From: Lactobacillus panisapium
GTDB lineage: Bacteria > Bacillota > Bacilli > Lactobacillales > Lactobacillaceae
Length of the DNA stretch: 64,000 nucleotides
NCBI RefSeq assembly: GCF_019469265.1
Contig: NZ_CP048268.1
Span: 1,815,001 to 1,879,000 of the forward strand
Direction: 5' to 3'
Part shown: positions 28,418 through 37,625 of the stretch, one piece after another
Layout: each line of letters starts with the position of its first letter
Numbering within the stretch: position 1 is the stretch's first letter
Position numbers and translations under genes: made by a program
The notes under the pieces: model-generated
Seen by the model: the letters and a program-made list of their open reading frames with translations, nothing else
Told to the model about the DNA's origin: nothing
Database searches by the model: none

Positions 28418-28846
28418 ATGGCAAATGATATGATGAATCGGCACAATGACTTATTTGATGCGATGAACGATTGGTTTGATCTTCCAAGAAAATTTTTTGA
28501 CGATGGCGATATGGCCAAATTAATGCAATCAGACGTTGTTGAAAATGATAAAGAATACATTATCAAAGTAGACATGCCTGGAATGGATAAAAATGATATT
28601 AACTTAAACTACAATAACGGCATTTTGAGCGTATCAGGCTCTAGAAAATCATTCAAAGACCTATCTAATGATAAGAATAATAGTCTTATTCACCGTGAAA
28701 GAAGCGAAGGTCACATTTCTCGCAGCTTCAGATTACCAAATGTGGTTGCAAGTGAGATCCATGCAAAGTATGATAATGGTGTATTGACTATTACTTTACC
28801 AAAACAAAGTTCTGGTCAAAGTGATAATTCAATTCAAATTGATTAA
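28418..28846 (+). CDS. hsp20: Small heat-shock protein Hsp20
   Basis: ATP-independent holdase of the alpha-crystallin family, 142 residues. A short N-terminal region (MANDMMNRHNDLFDAMNDWFDLP) precedes the alpha-crystallin domain, from about residue 35 (DVVENDKEYIIKVDMPGMDKNDINLNYNNGILSVSG) to about 130, closing with the conserved AKYDNGVLTITLPK (G-x-L motif). A short polar tail follows. AAAGGAAG precedes the ATG. Regulation by the upstream CIRCE is clear; many small heat-shock genes of Firmicutes are under other control, so this is notable. A terminator follows. Confidence 0.96.
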   Translation: MANDMMNRHNDLFDAMNDWFDLPRKFFDDGDMAKLMQSDVVENDKEYIIKVDMPGMDKNDINLNYNNGILSVSGSRKSFKDLSNDKNNSLIHRERSEGHISRSFRLPNVVASEIHAKYDNGVLTITLPKQSSGQSDNSIQID

Positions 28847-28904
28847 CTTATTTAATAAAGATTGCAAGAAGTTCAAGATAAGTTGCCAATACAAATAATT
28901 CTCT

Positions 28905-28935
28905 AAAACGAGTTCAGCTATTGAACCCGTTTTTC
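28905..28935 (+). terminator. Terminator after hsp20
   Basis: Stem ACGAGTTCA (28908-28916) and TGAACCCGT (28922-28930) with one mismatch, followed by TTTTTC. Confidence 0.75.
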
Positions 28936-28990
28936 TTTTGGCTTAAAATATAAAGTAATTTAAAATTAGATTAAAAAAGGAGAATTATTA

Positions 28991-30307
28991 ATGGGACACA
29001 AAATTACTGTTCAAGAGCTTGAAAAGTTTGCGAACAATTTTAATGACAACCCCAAAAATCAGGTTGTTGCCCGTGCTGCTCAAAAAAGCGGCGTTTCGAT
29101 GGCAGCTTATAACGAGCGGGTTCAAAATGAACTAACACGTGTTTTTTCAACAGAATTAGATACTGAAAATGTTACTAACCAACTTCATTCAGGCCGCTGT
29201 TGGGAATTTGCCACTCTGAACATACTACGTCATCAATTTGGTAAAAAATATCACTGCAAGAATTTTACTTTTTCACAAAGTTATAATTTTTTCTGGGACA
29301 AAATTGAACGTGCCAACACTTTTTATGACAACATTTTGGCTACCGCTGATGAAAAATTAAATTCACGTACGGTTGAAGCCATCTTAGGCGGAGCCGGCGA
29401 AGATGGCGGACATTTTCATATGGGTGCTGCTTTAATCGAAAAATATGGTGTCGTTCCGTCATACGCCATGCCTGAAAGTTTCAACGCCAATAACACTGAT
29501 GCGTTTGGCAAGACTTTAGGCGATAAATTGAGAAAAGATGCATTAGTATTGCGGGAATTGAAGCAAGCAGGCAAAGACAAAGAAGTCGAGCAAGCACGCG
29601 AGCAATTTTTAAGTGAAGTCTACCAGATGACGGCAATTGCAGTCGGTGAGCCACCAAAGAAATTTGACCTTGAATACCGCGATGATGACAAGAAGTACCA
29701 CTTGGACAAAGACTTGACACCACTTGAATTTTTACACAAGTACATGGGCGAGGTTGACTTTAATGATTACGTTGTTTTAACTAACGCTCCTGATCGTGAA
29801 TATAACAAGTTGTACGGCATTCCATTTGCTGATAACGTTGGCGGCGTCTGCAGAATTAAGTTCTTGAATGTACCGATGGAATACTTAGAAACTTACGCTG
29901 TTAACCAGTTAAAAGATGGTGAAGCTGTTTGGTTTGGTAATGATGTCCTTGTTCAAAGCGACCGTAAGCAAGGATATCTTGACAGCGATTTGTACAAGTA
30001 CAGTGACTTATACGGCGTCGATCTCAGCATGTCAAAAGCTGACCGTCTACGGACCGGTTCAGGTTACGCCAGTCATGCAATGGTATTAGTTGGTGTCGAT
30101 GAAGATAAAGGCCAAATTCGCCAGTGGAAAGTCGAAAACTCCTGGGGCGAAAAGAACGGTGACAAAGGCTTCTTCGTTATGAACGACAAATGGTTTAAAG
30201 AATATGTTTATGAAGTAGTTGTCCACAAAAAGTACCTAACTTCTGAACAAGTTGCCTTAGCCGAAGGTCCAGTAACTGACCTGCCAGCATGGGATTCAAT
30301 CGCCTAA
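28991..30307 (+). CDS. pepE: C1-family cysteine peptidase, PepE/PepC-like oligopeptidase
   Basis: Intracellular papain-like peptidase of the bleomycin-hydrolase family, 438 residues, which degrades peptides taken up from milk or other protein sources. The oxyanion Gln64 and nucleophile Cys70 are in TNQLHSGRCWEFATLN; the catalytic His362 is in YASHAMVLVGVD and Asn383 in WKVENSWG. No signal peptide. The C-terminus (PAWDSIA) matches lactobacillus endopeptidase E rather than aminopeptidase C, but the split between PepC, PepE and PepG needs alignment. AAAAAGGAG precedes the ATG. Monocistronic with a terminator on both sides. Confidence 0.9.
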   Translation: MGHKITVQELEKFANNFNDNPKNQVVARAAQKSGVSMAAYNERVQNELTRVFSTELDTENVTNQLHSGRCWEFATLNILRHQFGKKYHCKNFTFSQSYNFFWDKIERANTFYDNILATADEKLNSRTVEAILGGAGEDGGHFHMGAALIEKYGVVPSYAMPESFNANNTDAFGKTLGDKLRKDALVLRELKQAGKDKEVEQAREQFLSEVYQMTAIAVGEPPKKFDLEYRDDDKKYHLDKDLTPLEFLHKYMGEVDFNDYVVLTNAPDREYNKLYGIPFADNVGGVCRIKFLNVPMEYLETYAVNQLKDGEAVWFGNDVLVQSDRKQGYLDSDLYKYSDLYGVDLSMSKADRLRTGSGYASHAMVLVGVDEDKGQIRQWKVENSWGEKNGDKGFFVMNDKWFKEYVYEVVVHKKYLTSEQVALAEGPVTDLPAWDSIA

Positions 30308-30326
30308 GCCTAAATTTAAATAACTT

Positions 30327-30364
30327 AAAAGACGAAACTCGTTAAACGAATTTCGTCTTTTTTT
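30327..30364 (+). terminator. Bidirectional terminator, pepE / nucleoside hydrolase
   Basis: Stem AAAAGACGAAA (from 30327) with TTTCGTCTTTT (to about 30361), extended by an imperfect CTCG/CGAA inner part, T7 on the plus strand. It lies between convergent genes. Confidence 0.85.
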
Positions 30365-30377
30365 GTCATTATCAAAC

Positions 30378-31316
30378 TTATTCTGCCCGCATCAGAATTT
30401 CGTCAAATTTCTTGAAAAACAGCTTTTTATCAGCTTTAGTTACTAAGGTAATCTCGCGACCGTTAGGATCATCTTCCATTCGCCCGGCTGCAGTTCCGGT
30501 TGTAACTACCTTAACCCGCCTTTTTTCTGAAGCTAAAACTACTTCAGGATAAAGAGCACTAATTGCCGTTAAAACATCCCAGAAGTAGAGTTGCATCGTT
30601 TGAATTGGCGGATTAACGAGGAGACTATAAGCCTGCCCCACTAAATCAATTGCAGGATACTTGCGTAAACTTGCCCAGTGCATCTTCAATTCGTCCGTCA
30701 AAGGCAACTCTTCACTACTTTCAAGGCCGATAACTTCCATTGCAATATTTGACTTAAGAACGCGTTCGACCGCAAACGGATCCCAAAAAGCATTCCATTC
30801 TTGGGTACCATCAGCGTTAACTTGAACCACATTGCCGTGACCATCAAGCGAGCCACCCATCCAGTAAAGCTTGGCAATTTTATTTTCAATCGCTGGGGCG
30901 GCATCAAGTGCACGTGCCAAGTCGGTCAACGGGCCCGTCATTACCAGCGTCACTGGTTTTCGGGCATTTTCCAGTTTAGTTACGATATCAAGATGAGCTG
31001 GTTGATCAGCTTCTTTAGTCATCATCTTGCCGGCCTCATTTAATAGCGGCAAAGAGTTAAAAGAATAGGACGCTGTTCGCCAATCGGCCGGGAATTGATT
31101 GACCGCACGAGAATTAGACTTTGCTATCGCTAATTGGTCTCCCCTTAAATTAAACCGATCCGTCATTTTGCGGCAAACTTCCACAGACGGGTCAATATAA
31201 CCGTCGGCATCAATTGCACTGACGCCAAGCAACTTAATATCGGGTGCGAGTAAGAAAAGCAAATACGACACTAGATCGTCGATATTACCATCATGATTAA
31301 AATAAATTTCTTTCAT
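30378..31316 (-). CDS. Nucleoside hydrolase (inosine/uridine-preferring family)
   Basis: Hydrolyses the N-glycosidic bond of nucleosides to ribose and free base. The 312 residues open with the calcium-binding acidic cluster as FNHDGNIDDLVS near residues 6-17, a variant of DxDxxxDD; the lower motif is VTLVMTGPLTDLARAL near residue 130 and MGGSLDGHGNV near 153, with EWNAFWDPFAVERVL further on. Last gene of the nucleoside uptake operon, ten bases behind the second permease, so it handles imported nucleosides. Base preference cannot be read. Confidence 0.9.
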   Translation of the reverse strand: MKEIYFNHDGNIDDLVSYLLFLLAPDIKLLGVSAIDADGYIDPSVEVCRKMTDRFNLRGDQLAIAKSNSRAVNQFPADWRTASYSFNSLPLLNEAGKMMTKEADQPAHLDIVTKLENARKPVTLVMTGPLTDLARALDAAPAIENKIAKLYWMGGSLDGHGNVVQVNADGTQEWNAFWDPFAVERVLKSNIAMEVIGLESSEELPLTDELKMHWASLRKYPAIDLVGQAYSLLVNPPIQTMQLYFWDVLTAISALYPEVVLASEKRRVKVVTTGTAAGRMEDDPNGREITLVTKADKKLFFKKFDEILMRAE

Positions 31317-31325
31317 TTGTTCTCC

Positions 31326-32282
31326 TTATTTTGACTTAATATAATTTTGTCCGTCTGCTGCGGGTGCAACTGATTTACCAAAGAATAATACCAAAATGAC
31401 AATCGTAATTACATACGGTGCAATTTGCATATAAACTGATGGGATATGATTGAAAAATGGCAGCTGGTTACCAATAATACTAATACTTTGCGCAAAGCCA
31501 AAGAATAATGATGCCAGCATTGCTCCAAGCGGATTCCATTTACCAAAAATCATTGCGGCTAACGCCATAAAACCTTGTCCCACAATAGTTGAAATGGAAA
31601 AATTACCAGAAATGGCCTGTGCAAAAACTGCCCCACCAATTCCTCCTAAGAAACCGGAAATAAGAACGCCCGCATATCTCATGGCGTAAACGTTAATTCC
31701 CATTGTATCAGCTGCTTGGGGATTCTCACCACAAGAACGTAAACGCAAACCAAAACGGGTTTTATATAAAATCCACCATAACAAAATAGAAACAATAATT
31801 GCCAGCCAAGCAGGTGCAGAAGTGTTTTTAAAGAAAATTGGTCCAATTACTGGAATATTGGCCAAGCCAGGAAAGCTGAAATAGCCAAAACTTTGCGTAA
31901 TGTTTTCGGTTTGACCTTTATCATAAATCGCTTTAACGAGAAAGACGCCGAGTGGTGGAGCCATCAAGTTCAAAACCGTCCCACTAATGACATGATCCGC
32001 ATGGAAGTTAATTGTTGCTACCGCATGAAGCAGTGAAAATACTAAACCGACTATTCCACCAACAATTAACCCTAGCCAAGGGGTGGCTTTGCCAAAGGTG
32101 GATGCAAAAGTCAGGTTAAAGACTACTGAGGCAAAAGCGCCCATGGTCATAATTCCTTCAAGGCCAACGTTTGTAATCCCAGAATTTTCACTGTAAACGC
32201 CACCTAGTGAAGTAAAGATTAGCGGCGTTGAGTAAACGAAGGTGGAAGACACCAATAAAGATAAAATGGTAAGCAAATTCAT
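31326..32282 (-). CDS. nupQ: Nucleoside ABC transporter permease (NupQ-like)
   Basis: Integral membrane permease of the BMP/branched-chain type, 318 residues with about eight to ten spans. Recognisable pieces are TSLGGVYSENSGITNVGLEGIMTMGAF near residue 24, the INFHADHVISGTVLN stretch, and FGLRLRSCGENPQAADTMGINVYAMRY, the cytosolic loop that contacts the ATPase. The ATG overlaps the stop of the other permease (TAATG), so the two are translated in coupling and form the heterodimeric channel. Naming follows B. subtilis nupNOPQ. Confidence 0.9.
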   Translation of the reverse strand: MNLLTILSLLVSSTFVYSTPLIFTSLGGVYSENSGITNVGLEGIMTMGAFASVVFNLTFASTFGKATPWLGLIVGGIVGLVFSLLHAVATINFHADHVISGTVLNLMAPPLGVFLVKAIYDKGQTENITQSFGYFSFPGLANIPVIGPIFFKNTSAPAWLAIIVSILLWWILYKTRFGLRLRSCGENPQAADTMGINVYAMRYAGVLISGFLGGIGGAVFAQAISGNFSISTIVGQGFMALAAMIFGKWNPLGAMLASLFFGFAQSISIIGNQLPFFNHIPSVYMQIAPYVITIVILVLFFGKSVAPAADGQNYIKSK

Positions 32283-33427
32283 TAGTTTCGTCCTCCTTCA
32301 GTGCTGGTTGCACTTGGTGCCTGATCCTGAGTAGTAGCTATCTTTTCTTCTTGCTGCGAGTCACTAGCAGTTACCCGCTTATTTTTAAAGAGCAAGCCAA
32401 TCACATATTGAATCGCCACAAAGAAGATAATTGCTGCAATCACAATCGAAACTATTTCATAAGGAATCCCGGCAATCGTCTGCATCCCCAAACCACCAAT
32501 TTTTAAAATCGAAAATAAAATTGCTGCTAACAGGATGCCAATGGCTGTTCCACCACCCAGTAAGGCAACAGAAAGACCGTCCCAACCGATATCCAAGCTA
32601 GTTGTCTGGGTAAAGTAATTTTGATATGTTCCTAATCCCTGAACAACACCGCCTAAGCCGGCAAAGCCACCGGATAAAAGCATTGAATACAAAATATTTT
32701 TCTTCGTCGACATTCCGGCATAACGGCTGGCAAATGGGTTAGCACCGACCGACCGAATTTCAAAGCCGGTGGTTGTCTTTTTCATTAAGTACCAGTAAAT
32801 GAACACACCAATAATAGCTAAGAAAATTCCCGCATTAATCCGCGAATCGCCAAACATCGAGCTGAGCCAGTCAATTTTTAAACTACCATTAGCAGCAATT
32901 GTTTTAGTTGTGTCAGTATCAATTCTCATCGTTTTCGGCATAATCTGCTGCATTAAATACTGGCAAGAATAAAGCACAATATAGTTCAACATAATCGTAG
33001 TAATCACTTCGTTGGTCCCAAACTGGGCCCGCAGCCAGCCGGCAATTCCGGCAACTAATGCACCGGCAGCAATCCCGGCAATAATTGCAAGTGGCAGCAA
33101 TAATGCCTTAGGCATATTAGGATTAGCAAGCACCACCCAAATTGAAGTTAGCCAGCCAGCTTGTGCCTGTCCGGGTAACCCAATATTGAAAAAGCCGGCG
33201 CTAGAGGCAATGGCAAAACCAATAGCCGTAAAAATCAGCGGTGTAGCTTCACGAATAGTTTCACCGATTCCATTCATATTGCCCAGAGCACTCGAAAACA
33301 TTGACGCATATGCTTCAAACGGATTATAGCTCCATATAAGCATAATTAAAGCACCAACTAAAAAGCCGGCGAGAATTGAAATAATTGGTACTAAGATTTT
33401 TTTAGTTTTGGGATTTACTTTAAGCAA
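32282..33427 (-). CDS. nupP: Nucleoside ABC transporter permease (NupP-like)
   Basis: Permease partner of the gene that follows, 381 residues, about nine spans. The ATPase-contact loop reads GFEIRSVGANPFASRYAGMS near residue 225 and the membrane helix FFNIGLPGQAQAGW lies near 80. The C-terminal tail (about 350-381) is hydrophilic and low complexity. The start is a TTG with GAAGG upstream, eight bases inside the end of the ATPase gene, which indicates coupling. It shares the fold but little sequence with NupQ. Confidence 0.88.
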   Translation of the reverse strand: MLKVNPKTKKILVPIISILAGFLVGALIMLIWSYNPFEAYASMFSSALGNMNGIGETIREATPLIFTAIGFAIASSAGFFNIGLPGQAQAGWLTSIWVVLANPNMPKALLLPLAIIAGIAAGALVAGIAGWLRAQFGTNEVITTIMLNYIVLYSCQYLMQQIMPKTMRIDTDTTKTIAANGSLKIDWLSSMFGDSRINAGIFLAIIGVFIYWYLMKKTTTGFEIRSVGANPFASRYAGMSTKKNILYSMLLSGGFAGLGGVVQGLGTYQNYFTQTTSLDIGWDGLSVALLGGGTAIGILLAAILFSILKIGGLGMQTIAGIPYEIVSIVIAAIIFFVAIQYVIGLLFKNKRVTASDSQQEEKIATTQDQAPSATSTEGGRN

Positions 33428-34955
33428 GAGCGTTGCCTTCTTTCTTGATACCCGTCATTAACAAGCCTAATTCTTCATCACTGGTTGTTTCGGGTTTTAC
33501 TTCACCGGAAATCTTACCGTCATGAAGAACAATAATTCGATCAGACAACTGCATAATTTCATCTAGTTCATAGGAAATTAATAAAATTGCTTTACCCTTA
33601 GCCCGTTCAAGGAGCAGCTGTTTATGAATATACTCAATTGCACCAACATCAAGTCCACGCGTTGGTTGAAAGGCAATAATTAAATCGCTGTTAAGGTTCA
33701 GTTCACGTGCAATGATTACTTTTTGCTGGTTACCACCGGATAGGTCACTGACTGGCAGATTGCTGCCTGTAGTCCGGATATCAAACTTCTTAATCAACTG
33801 ATTAGCATGCTGATGAATAGCATCATAATGCATTAAATGATGGCTAGAGTATGGCTCACGGTAATAATTTTGCAATGCCAAATTATCAGAAATTGAAAAT
33901 GGCAAAATCAAGCCGTATTTTTGCCGATCAGAAGGAATATAGGAAACGCCCTTTTCAGTAATCTTGCGGACCTTTTGGTTAGTCATGTCTTCGTCATTAA
34001 TCATAACCTTGCCTGAATCAACGTGCTGCATGCCAGTTAACGCCCGAGCTAATTCGTCTTGACCGTTGCCATCAATTCCTGCAACTCCTAAAATTTCACC
34101 TGCACGCAAGTTAAAAGATAAGCCCTTAAGCGTTAAAATGCCTTGCTTATTTTTTACCTTTAAATCGCTAACTTTAAGCGTTGTTTTACCTAGCTTGGCT
34201 TCAGGTTTATCCAGTCGCATATCAACATGACGGCCAACCATTAACTCAGCCAAACGATTATTAGATACATCTGCTACTTTAAACGTACCCACACTTTTAC
34301 CAGCACGGATAACCGTAACCCGATCAGCAGCCCGCTTAATCTCTTCCAGCTTGTGCGTAATCAAGATGATTGACTTTCCTTCTTTGGCCAATTCTTGCAA
34401 GATCTGAATAAACTCGGTTATTTCTTGCGGGGTTAAAACAGCAGTGGGTTCATCAAAAATCATAATATCAGCGCCGCGATAAAGGACCTTCAATATTTCT
34501 ACTCTCTGCTGCTGGGCAACTGTTATTTCGCCCACTTTTTTATTTGGATCAACATTTAAATTATACCGAGCAGATAACTCCTCAATCTGCTTTTGGGCTT
34601 TTTTGAAATCAAGTTTCGGGCCCTTAGTCGTTTCGTGGCCTAAAATAATATTTTCCAAAACCGTAAATGAATTCATCAACATAAAATGCTGGTGAACCAT
34701 GCCTATTCCTAGATCCTTAGCTACAGTCGGATTTTTGACTGCTACTTTTTGCCCGCGAACAATGATTTCACCAGAAGTTGGCATGAGCAGTCCTGACAAA
34801 ATGCTCATCAAAGTTGACTTTCCCGCACCATTTTCACCAAGAAGGGCTAAAATCTCACCTTTTTGCAAAGTAAGGTTAATATCATTATTAGCCTTAAAGC
34901 CGTTAAAGTCTTTGACTATATGCCGCATCTCAATTACATTAGTCGTATTTTTCAT
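33420..34955 (-). CDS. nupO: Nucleoside ABC transporter, double ATPase (NupO-like)
   Basis: Cytosolic ATPase of the RbsA/NupO type with two fused nucleotide-binding domains, 511 residues from MKNTTNVIEMRHIVK. The first has Walker A GENGAGKST and a degenerate signature region VGEITVAQQQRVEILK with Walker B IMIFDEPTAVLTP; the second has GIDGNGQDEL as an altered Walker A, and signature DLSGGNQQKVIIARE with LIIAFQPTRGLDVG in place of the Walker B Glu. Such asymmetry is usual in this class. Start at 34955 by homology; AAGGAA lies rather far in front. A hairpin with T run precedes it. Confidence 0.92.
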   Translation of the reverse strand: MKNTTNVIEMRHIVKDFNGFKANNDINLTLQKGEILALLGENGAGKSTLMSILSGLLMPTSGEIIVRGQKVAVKNPTVAKDLGIGMVHQHFMLMNSFTVLENIILGHETTKGPKLDFKKAQKQIEELSARYNLNVDPNKKVGEITVAQQQRVEILKVLYRGADIMIFDEPTAVLTPQEITEFIQILQELAKEGKSIILITHKLEEIKRAADRVTVIRAGKSVGTFKVADVSNNRLAELMVGRHVDMRLDKPEAKLGKTTLKVSDLKVKNKQGILTLKGLSFNLRAGEILGVAGIDGNGQDELARALTGMQHVDSGKVMINDEDMTNQKVRKITEKGVSYIPSDRQKYGLILPFSISDNLALQNYYREPYSSHHLMHYDAIHQHANQLIKKFDIRTTGSNLPVSDLSGGNQQKVIIARELNLNSDLIIAFQPTRGLDVGAIEYIHKQLLLERAKGKAILLISYELDEIMQLSDRIIVLHDGKISGEVKPETTSDEELGLLMTGIKKEGNALA

Positions 34956-34976
34956 TTCAATTATTAATTTCCTTTT

Positions 34977-35013
34977 GTAAAAAACTCTTTGCATATTAAT
35001 ACACAAAGAGTTC
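34977..35013 (-). terminator. Intercistronic attenuator between the BMP lipoprotein and the ATPase
   Basis: Perfect stem AACTCTTTG (34983-34991) and CAAAGAGTT (35004-35012) with TTTTTT on the minus strand, lying in the gap between two cotranscribed genes. A leaky terminator here would make more binding lipoprotein than transporter. Confidence 0.75.
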
Positions 35014-35034
35014 TTAAAAACATTTAACTAACTG

Positions 35035-36105
35035 CTAATTTTGCGCAACTTTAATTTTGCCAGCAATAATTTCTGTTCTCGCCTTTTGGACTGCTGCCCA
35101 AGCTTTAGGCGAAAGGTTCCCCTTAGTGACGGAAACACCGTTACCCTTTAACGAGTAAACTAAATGCTTGCCACCCGGGAACTTGCCTTTAACAGCGTCA
35201 TCAGCTAAAGATTTAGTGACAACATTTAAGCCCTTCAGCACTGAAGTTAAAGTAAAGTTAGCTTTTTTACCATCTTTTGCCTTATATTCGCCCATGTTTT
35301 GCTGGTCAACGTCAACACCAACAACCCAGACTTTTTGATCAGCTAGACGTGTTTGGTTATGTGCTTTTGCTTCTTGGAAAACACCATTTCCGGCAGAGCC
35401 AGCAGCTTGGAAAATCACATCACATTTATCTGCATACATCGATTGCGCCATTGATTTAGCCTTATCAGTCGAAGTAAAGTTGCCAACATATTGGGAACTG
35501 ACAGTAATTTTCTTGTGCATTGCCTTAGCCGCGTCTTCAACGCCTTGCTTAAAGCCGCTTTCAAATGAGCCAATAATCGCTGACTTGGCACCACCAATAA
35601 AACCAACCTTGTTAGTCTTAGTGGAGTACGCTGCAGCAACTCCGCCTAAATATGAAGACTGGTTACTCATAAAAGTTACAGAAGCAACATTCTTCTGACC
35701 AGTAATCACATCATCAACAATTACAAAGTTTTTCTTCGGGTTCTTTTTAGCAGCCGCGCTGACAGAGTCCTTTAACAAATAACCGATACCAAAAATTGTC
35801 TTATAGCCTGACTTAGCAGCTTGATTAAAGTTAGGCGTGTAGTCAGTGGCACTATTTGACTGAAAATATTGATAGCCACTGCCTTTTTGCAAGTTGTGCT
35901 CTTTACCGTAAGCTTTAAAGCCTTCCCAAGCAGCCTGATTAAAAGACTGGTCGTTGATACCATTACTATCTGTAATTAAAGCAATACTGTCCTTTTTACT
36001 TTGCGCGGTTGAATTCTGTTTTTTACCAGAACAACCACTCACCAGCAACGTAAATGACGCAGCAAGTGCTCCTAAAGACAAAAGCTTCGTAAATTTCTTA
36101 CCCAT
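35035..36105 (-). CDS. BMP-family nucleoside-binding lipoprotein 1
   Basis: Extracellular substrate-binding lipoprotein of the BmpA/Med/NupN family, 356 residues. The signal peptide ends in the lipobox LLVSGCSGK, so Cys becomes the lipidated residue 25. The mature part shows GINDQSFNQAAWEGFKAYGKEH, FGIGYLLKDSVSAAAKKNPKKNFVIVDD and VWVVGVDVDQ, which line the nucleoside site in this family. ATG at 36105 follows GGAGGG; a TATAAT (36153-36158) gives it a promoter of its own. Closely similar to the adjacent second copy, suggesting tandem duplication. Confidence 0.92.
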   Translation of the reverse strand: MGKKFTKLLSLGALAASFTLLVSGCSGKKQNSTAQSKKDSIALITDSNGINDQSFNQAAWEGFKAYGKEHNLQKGSGYQYFQSNSATDYTPNFNQAAKSGYKTIFGIGYLLKDSVSAAAKKNPKKNFVIVDDVITGQKNVASVTFMSNQSSYLGGVAAAYSTKTNKVGFIGGAKSAIIGSFESGFKQGVEDAAKAMHKKITVSSQYVGNFTSTDKAKSMAQSMYADKCDVIFQAAGSAGNGVFQEAKAHNQTRLADQKVWVVGVDVDQQNMGEYKAKDGKKANFTLTSVLKGLNVVTKSLADDAVKGKFPGGKHLVYSLKGNGVSVTKGNLSPKAWAAVQKARTEIIAGKIKVAQN

Positions 36106-36229
36106 AATTTTTCTTACCCTCCACAAAATACGAACTTTTCATTAACTACTTTATTATAAAATACGTATAATTTCAAGAATAAGATGTAATATAAAGGGCT
36201 TAAAAAACTATAGTTATGTTAAAGGCGAA

Positions 36230-37321
36230 CTATTTAGCAGGGTGAATTGGCACTTTAATCTTACCAGCAATAATTTCGCTGCGTGCCTTCCGCGAATAGT
36301 TCCATGCAGTGTCATTGATATGACCACGCATAATGGAAACACCATTTGTATCAAGGCCGTAAACTAGTTGCTTACCACCAGGGAACTTACCGTTATATGC
36401 ACGGTTGGCAATATCATGAGTAGCTACATTTACGCCTGTAATGACGGAAGTTAGGACAAAATTATCTTTTTTACCGTCCTTAGTCTTGTAGTTGCCGAGA
36501 TATGATTGGTCAACATCAACACCGATAACCCAAACTTTTTTATCTGCAGCACGGTTCTGGTTAATAGCTTTTGCTTCTTGGAAAAGACCATTTCCGGCTA
36601 ATCCCGAAGCATGGAAGACAATATCCGCTTTTTTAGCGTACATTGATTGGGCAATTGCTTTTTCTTTATCAGCACTAGTAAAGTTGCCAACATATTGATT
36701 TAACAGGGTAATTTTCTTATGGAGCTTTTTGGCTTGGTCATTCACACCTTTAGTAAAACCAGCGTCGAAGAGGTCAATAATATCACTGTGTGCACCACCG
36801 ATAAAACCAATTACATTAGTCTTAGTTTGGGTAGCGGCAGCAACACCGGCTAAATAAGAAGCTTGTTCACTCTTGAAGTTTGCAGAAGCAACGTTCTTTT
36901 GACCCTTAACCACGTCATCAACAATAACGAAGTTTTTCTTGGGATCCTTTTTGGCAGCTGCGCTAACAGCATCTTTTAGACTATAACCAATACCAAAAAT
37001 GGTTTGATAACCGGCCTTACTTGCCTGGTCAAAATTTGGTTCGAAGTCTGCTGCACTGCTTGATTGGAAGTACTGGTATCCATTACGGCCACGCTTGATG
37101 TTATGTTCTTTGCCGTATGCCTTAAAGCCGCGCCAAGCTGACTGATTAAATGAATTGTCATTAACACCAGCAGTATCAGTAATCAGCGCGATTGAATGCT
37201 TAGCATTATTGGTAGAGTTACCACTACCGCCCTGTTTTTTGCCAGAACAAGCCGTCAGGGCAATCCCCGCTGTAACTGCCACCGTTGCAAGTGAAAAAAT
37301 CTTCTTAATATTCGTCCTCAT
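36230..37321 (-). CDS. BMP-family nucleoside-binding lipoprotein 2
   Basis: Second NupN-type lipoprotein, 363 residues, lipobox ALTACSGKK. It runs parallel to copy 1 along its length (GVNDNSFNQSAWRGFKAYGKEHN, FGIGYSLKDAVSAAAKKDPKKNFVIVDD, VWVIGVDVDQ) but differs in the C-terminal ligand-contact region, so substrate range may differ. First gene of the cluster. Its promoter is TTGACA-17-TATTTT (37352-37380), with a TGGTATAGACCA palindrome 45 bases further upstream. GGAGG precedes the ATG. Confidence 0.92.
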   Translation of the reverse strand: MRTNIKKIFSLATVAVTAGIALTACSGKKQGGSGNSTNNAKHSIALITDTAGVNDNSFNQSAWRGFKAYGKEHNIKRGRNGYQYFQSSSAADFEPNFDQASKAGYQTIFGIGYSLKDAVSAAAKKDPKKNFVIVDDVVKGQKNVASANFKSEQASYLAGVAAATQTKTNVIGFIGGAHSDIIDLFDAGFTKGVNDQAKKLHKKITLLNQYVGNFTSADKEKAIAQSMYAKKADIVFHASGLAGNGLFQEAKAINQNRAADKKVWVIGVDVDQSYLGNYKTKDGKKDNFVLTSVITGVNVATHDIANRAYNGKFPGGKQLVYGLDTNGVSIMRGHINDTAWNYSRKARSEIIAGKIKVPIHPAK

Positions 37322-37351
37322 CTTTTGACCTCCTGTTTATTTACATTACCT

Positions 37352-37380
37352 AAAATATCAATATTTAGTAGCTATGTCAA
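37352..37380 (-). promoter_or_regulatory. Promoter of the BMP/nucleoside transporter cluster
   Basis: TTGACA (37375-37380), 17-base spacer, TATTTT (37352-37357) on the minus strand, in front of BMP lipoprotein 2. Confidence 0.65.
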
Positions 37381-37424
37381 AAGAACAGCACAACATAGAG
37401 TGTTGATATCATGCGGTTTATATT

Positions 37425-37436
37425 TGGTATAGACCA
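37425..37436. promoter_or_regulatory. GntR/HutC-type palindromic operator candidate 3
   Basis: TGGTATAGACCA, the same motif family as those upstream of celB (8391, 8449) and at the murP promoter. The rest of this 326-base intergenic region (37322-37647) is AT-rich; no purine riboswitch was found on either strand. Confidence 0.5.
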
Positions 37437-37596
37437 GAATGTAAGCTTAATGCTATCTATTTTTGTATGCAACAAGCACAAAAACAAAATTTTTTTGATT
37501 TTACGAATTTATGTAAAGTTATCCTGATAGGAATCTCCTTTTTCTCGCTATTAAAGTAAGAACTTTTGGGCTAAAATAAGCTTAAATATCAGCAAT

Positions 37597-37625
37597 AAAA
37601 AAGAGCCACGATTGACGTGGTTCTC
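37597..37625 (-). terminator. Terminator hairpin just upstream of ogt, oriented on the minus strand
   Basis: Stem AGAGCCACG (37602-37610) and CGTGGTTCT (37616-37624) with one G-T pair; TTTTTT follows on the minus strand only. No minus-strand gene lies between it and the HD gene at 38163, so it would end the HD transcript after crossing ogt in antisense. Confidence 0.65.
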
